This document shows positions 13,280 to 17,057 of a DNA stretch of 17,057 nt, piece by piece (the stretch's first letter is position 1; each line of letters starts with the position of its first letter). The stretch is from Alphaproteobacteria bacterium (GTDB taxonomy: Bacteria > Pseudomonadota > Alphaproteobacteria > GCA-2731375). The stretch lies in assembly GCA_030746295.1 (NCBI GenBank), contig JASLMY010000097.1:1-17057 (forward strand). Direction: 5' to 3'. The notes under the pieces were generated by a model that had not been told where the DNA came from, did not search any database, and saw only the letters and a list, made by a program, of their open reading frames with translations. Both the position numbers and the translations under genes were made by a program.

Positions 13280-14941
13280 GTGACCGATGTCGATCCGATC
13301 ACCGTCTCGGTGGTGCAGCATCGCCTCTTCGCCATCGTCGAAGAGATGGGCGAGGCGATGCTACGCACCTCCTATTCGCAGATCCTGAATTCCAGCCGCG
13401 ACTTCTCCACCGCCATCTGTGGCGCCGACGGCAAGCTGGTGGCCCAGGCCGAGCACATCCCCGTGCATGTCGGGGCGCTCCCTTGGTCGGTTAAGTCTGT
13501 GGTCTCGTTCTTCGGCGAGGACGTCCACAAGGACGACGTCTTCTTGCTGAACGACCCCTATTTCGGCGGCAGCCATCTACCGGACCTGACCGCCTTGGTG
13601 CCCATCTTCGCCGGCGAGCGGCTCTTGTTCTGGACCATAAACAGGGCGCACCACTCCGACATCGGTGGCGCCACGCACGGCGCCTACAACGCCGCCGCGA
13701 CCGAGATCTGGCACGAGGGCCTGCGCGTGCCGCCGCTCCGCCTCTACGACCGGGGCGAACTGCGCCCAGACGTGGAGCAGTTGCTGTGGGTGAACGTGCG
13801 CCACCCGCGCGACTTCCTGGGCGACCTGGCGGCGCAGATCGGCTCGGTCCGCCTCGGCGAGCGGCGGCTCCACGATCTGATGGCGGAGTTCGGAGCCGAC
13901 GTCGTCGTCTCGGCCGTCGAAACCATCCTGGACGCGGCCGAGAAGCAGGCCCGGGCCATCATCGCCACCTGGACGGACGGCGTCTACAAGGGCGAGGCGA
14001 AGCTCGACGACGACGGCCGCGGCAACGAGGACATCACCATCCGCGCCACCGTCACCAAGCAGGGCGACGAGCTGGAGATCGACCTCACCGAGTCGGACCC
14101 GCAGGTGACCAGCTTCGTCAACTCGGCGCATGCCAACACGGCCTCGGCCGTGACCATGGCGATGGCCTTTCTCTTCGACCCCGACGTGCCCAAGAACGAC
14201 GGCTCGGCGCGGCCGGTGAAATGGGTCGCCAAGCCCGGTACCGTGGTCTTGAGCAATCCCGGCGCCCCGGTGACATTGTCGACCAACCACTGTGCCCAGG
14301 AAGTGCTCGAGGCGATCATCAAGGCGCTGGCACCGGCCTGCCCCGAGCGCGCCATGGCCGGCTGGGGCCGCCGTTTTCGCATCGCCATCAAGGGCGAGGA
14401 TCCGCGTAACAATAAGCCCTTCATCTGGCACATGTTCCATGCCCGACCCGGCGCCGGCGCCTCCCCCGGCGGCGACGGCTGGCACGGTGTCGGCGAGTGG
14501 CAGGCCGCGGGCGGCCTGAAATTCGGCTCCATCGAGGTCGCCGAGGTGCGGTTTCCGCTGTTCTTCGGGCGCCACGAGTTCCGGCCCAATTCCGGCGGCG
14601 ACGGCCGCTTCGCCGGCGGCACCGGGGTCGACCTGGAGCTACGAATCGAGACCGAGACGCCATGCCGCGCCAACACGGCGGGCGACGGCGTGCGGTATGG
14701 CGCCTGCGGCTTGCACGGCGGCGAGGACGGCGCGCCGCACCGCTACCTGATGCGCGCGCCCGGCCATCGGCCGAGACCCATGAAGACCAAGCAGGAGGGC
14801 CTGGAAGTACCGGCCGGCACCGTCTTCGAGGTCCACTCCGGCGGCGGTGGCGGCTGGGGCGACCCGGTGGGACGGACCGCCGAAGCCCACGCGAGCGACC
14901 GGCGGGACGGCTACGTCACGCGCCGTCGCTCTCGAGGCTGA
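13280..14941 (+). CDS. Hydantoinase/oxoprolinase B-family subunit without adjacent HyuA (HyuB, copy 3)
   Basis: 553 residues from a GTG start with GAGGAG ten bases upstream. Signatures are NDPYFGGSHLPD (91-102), RAHHSDIGG (122-130) with H124-x-x-D127, EIWHEGLRVPP (142-152), a DLTESDP segment, GGDGRFAGG and SGGGGGWGDP near the C-terminus. HyuB normally needs HyuA for ATP-dependent activation, but its neighbours are SDRs and a DUF1847 protein. It may share one of the two HyuA proteins in the window, use one encoded elsewhere, or have a HyuA-independent role. The NHCAQEVLEAI and MAGWGRRFRI segments mark a lineage different from copies 1 and 2. The C-terminus ends after DGYVTRRRSRG, about 10 residues short of the usual final YGVV-type strand, so a small end deletion or frameshift is possible. 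Confidence 0.9.
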   Translation: MTDVDPITVSVVQHRLFAIVEEMGEAMLRTSYSQILNSSRDFSTAICGADGKLVAQAEHIPVHVGALPWSVKSVVSFFGEDVHKDDVFLLNDPYFGGSHLPDLTALVPIFAGERLLFWTINRAHHSDIGGATHGAYNAAATEIWHEGLRVPPLRLYDRGELRPDVEQLLWVNVRHPRDFLGDLAAQIGSVRLGERRLHDLMAEFGADVVVSAVETILDAAEKQARAIIATWTDGVYKGEAKLDDDGRGNEDITIRATVTKQGDELEIDLTESDPQVTSFVNSAHANTASAVTMAMAFLFDPDVPKNDGSARPVKWVAKPGTVVLSNPGAPVTLSTNHCAQEVLEAIIKALAPACPERAMAGWGRRFRIAIKGEDPRNNKPFIWHMFHARPGAGASPGGDGWHGVGEWQAAGGLKFGSIEVAEVRFPLFFGRHEFRPNSGGDGRFAGGTGVDLELRIETETPCRANTAGDGVRYGACGLHGGEDGAPHRYLMRAPGHRPRPMKTKQEGLEVPAGTVFEVHSGGGGGWGDPVGRTAEAHASDRRDGYVTRRRSRG

Positions 14942-15039
14942 GCCGAACTAGGCGGCGCCTCGTCCGAGGCAGACGACCTGACGGTCGATCTCGGGTGCGA
15001 CAAACCGCCGCGCCCGCCCCGGGGCCGCCACGACAGCCC

Positions 15040-15045
15040 TATAAT
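15040..15045 (+). promoter_or_regulatory. -10-like hexamer TATAAT upstream of DUF1847
   Basis: A perfect TATAAT, 39 bases before the ATG and standing out in a very GC-rich gap of 143 bases. No -35 hexamer is recognisable 16-18 bases upstream. It suggests that the DUF1847 gene can be transcribed on its own. Confidence 0.33.
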
Positions 15046-15084
15046 CGCTCCAACGGCCATCCGAGGCGAAGGAGCGCGAATGTC

Positions 15085-15780
15085 ATGAGTTACGATGAAC
15101 CGGGCTGTGCCTATTGTCCCGACACGGTCAGGGCTTGCCGTCAGGGCGAGGGCGAAAGCAAGGGACCAGGCTTTTGCCCCTCCAAGGTGATGCCGGAGGA
15201 GCTGGCCGCCGCCGTCGCCCTCTACGACGACCCCGAGACGCGGCGCGTGGCGCAGGAATCGGGCCGCGTCGAGGCCGAGGGCTATTGCCAGTGGACCCGG
15301 GTCGAGGAGATCTGCCACTTCGCCAAGAAGATGGGCTACAAGAAGCTCGGCATCGCCACCTGCATCAGCTTCGTCGACCTCGCCTACACCTTGAGCGGCA
15401 TCCTCGAGAGCCACGGCTTCGAGGTCGCTTCGGTCGCCTGCAAGCACGGCGGCGTGCCGAAGGAGGATATCGACCTCAAGGATTCCGAGAAGATCCGCCC
15501 CGGCGGCTTCGAGCCGATGTGCAACCCGGCGAGCCAGGCCGAGCTGTTGAACCAGTCGGGCTCGGAATTCAACATCGTGCTCGGCCTCTGCGTCGGCCAT
15601 GACAGCCTTTTCTACAAGTATTCCGACGGCCTGGCGACGGCGCTGGTGACTAAGGACCGGGTCCTGGCACACAACCCGATCGGTGCCCTCTATCTCGCCG
15701 ATACCTACTTCAGTCGCGTCTGGGGCCCCGATCGCCCGGAGAAGCCACCCAAGCAGCCTGCCCAAGGCCGGCGGAGCTGA
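15085..15780 (+). CDS. DUF1847 cysteine-rich, putative metal-binding protein
   Basis: 231 residues with AAGGAG ten bases before the ATG. The start contains C8-A-Y-C11, C18 and C31, the N-terminal cysteine cluster typical of DUF1847. Further cysteines are C68 (GYCQW), C77, C93, C119, C146 and C169, ten in all. A Cys-rich N-terminus followed by KKLGIATCISF and FNIVLGLCVGHDS blocks, which look like alternating beta strands of a Rossmann-type core, suggests a metal- or iron-sulfur-binding protein; the ligand is unknown. The C-terminal run of Pro, Lys and Arg after residue 213 looks disordered. It is 143 bases downstream of HyuB copy 3 on the same strand and convergent, 22 bases apart, with SDR 3. 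The family is known to me mainly as a conserved domain of unknown function, so no reaction is claimed. Confidence 0.85.
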   Translation: MSYDEPGCAYCPDTVRACRQGEGESKGPGFCPSKVMPEELAAAVALYDDPETRRVAQESGRVEAEGYCQWTRVEEICHFAKKMGYKKLGIATCISFVDLAYTLSGILESHGFEVASVACKHGGVPKEDIDLKDSEKIRPGGFEPMCNPASQAELLNQSGSEFNIVLGLCVGHDSLFYKYSDGLATALVTKDRVLAHNPIGALYLADTYFSRVWGPDRPEKPPKQPAQGRRS

Positions 15781-15787
15781 GCCGCCG

Positions 15788-15813
15788 CACCAATAGGCCG
15801 CATCAATAGGCCG
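15788..15813. repeat. 13-base tandem duplication at the DUF1847/SDR 3 junction
   Basis: Two 13-base units, CACCAATAGGCCG at 15788-15800 and CATCAATAGGCCG at 15801-15813, differ at one base. The second unit contains the SDR 3 stop and its last codons; the first lies in the 22-base gap between the two convergent genes. This looks like replication slippage that did not affect either protein. Confidence 0.7.
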
Positions 15814-16567
15814 AAATTCCGCCTTCGGCCGGGATCACGGCGCCGTTGACCATGCGGGACTCGTCCGAGGCGAGGAAGAGGGCGATGTTGGCGATGTCCT
15901 CGGGCTCGCCGACGCCGAAGGGATAGCTCTGGAAGACGTCGACCGTGCCCTTGCGCGAACTGTTCGGCTTGCGCGCGACATAGCGGGCCTTGACGCGCTC
16001 GGTCTTGATCAGACCCGGGCAGATGACGTTGGCACGCACACCTTCGTCGGAATAGGCCCCGGCGAGACTTCGGGTAAAGGAAATCAGCCCACCCTTGGCG
16101 GCGGAATAGACATGCGCCGGATGGTTGCCGCGCAGCGCCACCACCGAGGACACGTTGACGACCGATCCGCCGCCACTGGCGATCAGATGGGGAATGCCGA
16201 ACCGGCTGCATAGGAACGGCCCTTTCAAATCACGGGGGATCGTCTCGTTCCAGACCGTGAGATCGACCTCGGTGACGATCGTATCTTCGATCACCGAGCC
16301 GCCGGCACTATTGAAGAGAACGTGGAGCCCGCCGAAGCGCTCGACCGCGGTTGACATCAGGGTCTCAACGCTGGCCTCGTCGGTGACGTCGGTGTGGACG
16401 AAAACCGCGTTGTCGCCGGCCTCGGCGGCGGCCGCCTCGCCCTTCTCCCGGTCGATCTCGGCGACCACGACCCGGGCACCTTCACGAGTGAAAATCCGTG
16501 TCGCCGACCGCGCGATGCCCGATCCGGCACCGGTGATGACCGCGACCTTGCCCTCCAGCCTGCCCAT
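15803..16567 (-). CDS. Classical SDR-family oxidoreductase with variant motifs (SDR 3)
   Basis: 254 residues. The start is firm: GGAGGAG lies six bases upstream of the ATG. Motifs are TGAGSGIA (12-19), where the last Gly of the usual TGxxxGIG is Ala; NSAG (86-89); catalytic Ser141; and YSAAK (154-158). The usual Asn of the VNLKG helix, which helps hold the catalytic Lys and a water chain, is Asp113 (RDLKGPF). Glu37 after strand 2 suggests NAD(H). The protein ends MVNGAVIPAEGGISAY, a normal SDR C-terminus. Ser, Tyr and Lys are present, so it is probably active, though the Asn-to-Asp change may alter it. It is convergent with DUF1847 and divergent from the hydrolase gene at the window end. Substrate unknown. 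Confidence 0.91.
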   Translation of the reverse strand: MGRLEGKVAVITGAGSGIARSATRIFTREGARVVVAEIDREKGEAAAAEAGDNAVFVHTDVTDEASVETLMSTAVERFGGLHVLFNSAGGSVIEDTIVTEVDLTVWNETIPRDLKGPFLCSRFGIPHLIASGGGSVVNVSSVVALRGNHPAHVYSAAKGGLISFTRSLAGAYSDEGVRANVICPGLIKTERVKARYVARKPNSSRKGTVDVFQSYPFGVGEPEDIANIALFLASDESRMVNGAVIPAEGGISAY

Positions 16568-16643
16568 GGAACGCTCCTCCGTCGATAGGGTTCGATCGGC
16601 CTAGGACACCCTTCTCTAGCTCCGGGCGCAACCCCCGCGCCGC

Positions 16644-16676
16644 TTGGTATCGGCGCAAAACATACCTAAGCTAGGT
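16644..16676 (+). promoter_or_regulatory. Possible promoter with overlapping inverted repeat before the hydrolase gene
   Basis: TTGGTA at 16644-16649, 17 bases, then TAAGCT at 16667-16672. The second hexamer lies inside an inverted repeat ACCTA-AGC-TAGGT at 16664-16676. This patch is more AT-rich than its surroundings, in the 191-base gap between divergent genes. Hexamer matches are weak, so this is a suggestion only. Confidence 0.2.
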
Positions 16677-16758
16677 CGGAAATCCCTCCAATGGGCATCT
16701 AAGGACCGGGGCCTTGCCCGAGATTGCGGACGAGGCGCAGCAGGGTGGAGTACGGCGC

Positions 16759-17057
16759 ATGGCGATCGGAGCCGACATGCAAGACGTTTCCGGCGTGCGG
16801 ACGGAGATCCATAGCGGCGGTGAGGGCAGGCCGCTCCTCTTTCTACACGGCGGCCACGGCCTTACGGGGCACGAGGCGTTTCTGGCCGGCTTGGCGACAA
16901 GCTTCCGCGTGATGGCACCGGCCCATCCCGGCTTCGAGGCCACCGAGTCGCCGACGGAATTCCGCTCGATCGGCGACCTGGCCTATTTCCACCTCGACCT
17001 CGCCGATCAATTCGAACTCGAGAATGCCGTTCTCGTCGGCGCGGGCTTCGGCGGCTG
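16759..17057 (+). CDS. Alpha/beta-fold hydrolase, N-terminal part, 3'-partial
   Basis: Only 99 full codons are visible before the window ends. PLLFLHGGHG (25-34) contains the HGG oxyanion-hole motif of alpha/beta hydrolases; RVMAPAHPGF (50-59) is the next strand-loop, and AVLVGAGFGG (90-99) is the nucleophile elbow. The elbow normally reads G-x-S-x-G, but residue 96 is Gly (GGC) where the nucleophilic Ser or Asp should be. Either this is a non-catalytic or atypical homologue, or the base has changed. The ATG at 16759 is preferred, with GGAG eight bases upstream; a TTG at 16714 in the same frame, preceded by AAGGA, would add 15 residues. It is divergent from SDR 3. The catalytic acid and His lie beyond the window. 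Confidence 0.8.
   Translation, partial: MAIGADMQDVSGVRTEIHSGGEGRPLLFLHGGHGLTGHEAFLAGLATSFRVMAPAHPGFEATESPTEFRSIGDLAYFHLDLADQFELENAVLVGAGFGG

Noticed and set aside
13577..14575. 332-codon minus-strand frame opposite HyuB copy 3
   Set aside because: Shadow frame: it mirrors the HyuB coding strand and has no recognisable motif.
14957..14970. Hairpin GCCTC-GTCC-GAGGC after HyuB copy 3 as a terminator
   Set aside because: Five-base-pair stem with no following T-run; common by chance in GC-rich DNA.
1..17057. CRISPR array, insertion sequence, tRNA, phage or toxin-antitoxin features
   Set aside because: No regular direct repeats with spacers, transposase-like coding, tRNA-like cloverleaf or phage/toxin gene was recognised in any part of the window.

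Overview
This window looks like a catabolic or accessory-metabolism island from a high-GC proteobacterium. An alphaproteobacterium, perhaps Rhodospirillales-like, is an inference from overall GC, strong GC preference at third codon positions, GGAG-type ribosome binding sites, frequent GTG starts and protein resemblance; no rRNA or tRNA is present to prove it. Coding density is very high. The longest stretch without a gene is the 286-base divergent gap at 6300-6585. I see no tRNA, rRNA, CRISPR array, insertion sequence or integrase.

Layout. (1) 1-801 (+) is the end of a luciferase-like flavin monooxygenase. Its stop overlaps that of a convergent four-gene minus-strand operon running from 6299 down to 798: an AtuA/DUF1446-family protein, a 101-residue AtuA-C-like protein, a HyuA ATPase-type subunit and a HyuB subunit. 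(2) Divergent from this operon, at 6586-7635 (+), is a PRISE-type (progesterone 5beta-reductase/iridoid synthase-like) enone reductase. (3) A second, translationally coupled hyuA-hyuB pair lies on the minus strand at 7655-11391. (4) Divergent from that pair is a plus-strand series: two classical short-chain dehydrogenases (SDRs), a third HyuB with no HyuA beside it, and a cysteine-rich DUF1847 protein. (5) A convergent SDR with altered cofactor-fold and active-site-network residues follows, and the window ends in the first 99 codons of an alpha/beta hydrolase.

How the genes may work together. HyuA/HyuB proteins are ATP-dependent enzymes that activate an amide, lactam or enol(ate) through a phosphorylated intermediate. 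Known examples are N-methylhydantoinase, 5-oxoprolinase, caprolactamase, and acetone and acetophenone carboxylases. Three HyuB types with SDRs, an enone reductase, a flavin monooxygenase and a hydrolase suggest breakdown of a cyclic or carbonyl-bearing compound, possibly terpenoid- or lactam-like. The substrate cannot be read from the sequence. The most interesting unit is the AtuA / AtuA-C / HyuA / HyuB operon: the biochemical role of AtuA is not established to my knowledge, and here it is translationally coupled or closely spaced with an ATP-dependent HyuAB pair.

Regulation. No regulator gene is visible. The AtuA-PRISE intergenic region holds a 15-base palindrome overlapping the expected start site of a promoter-like sequence and a 9-base inverted repeat bracketing it, which are plausible operator sites. 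All promoter calls were made by eye and are low confidence.
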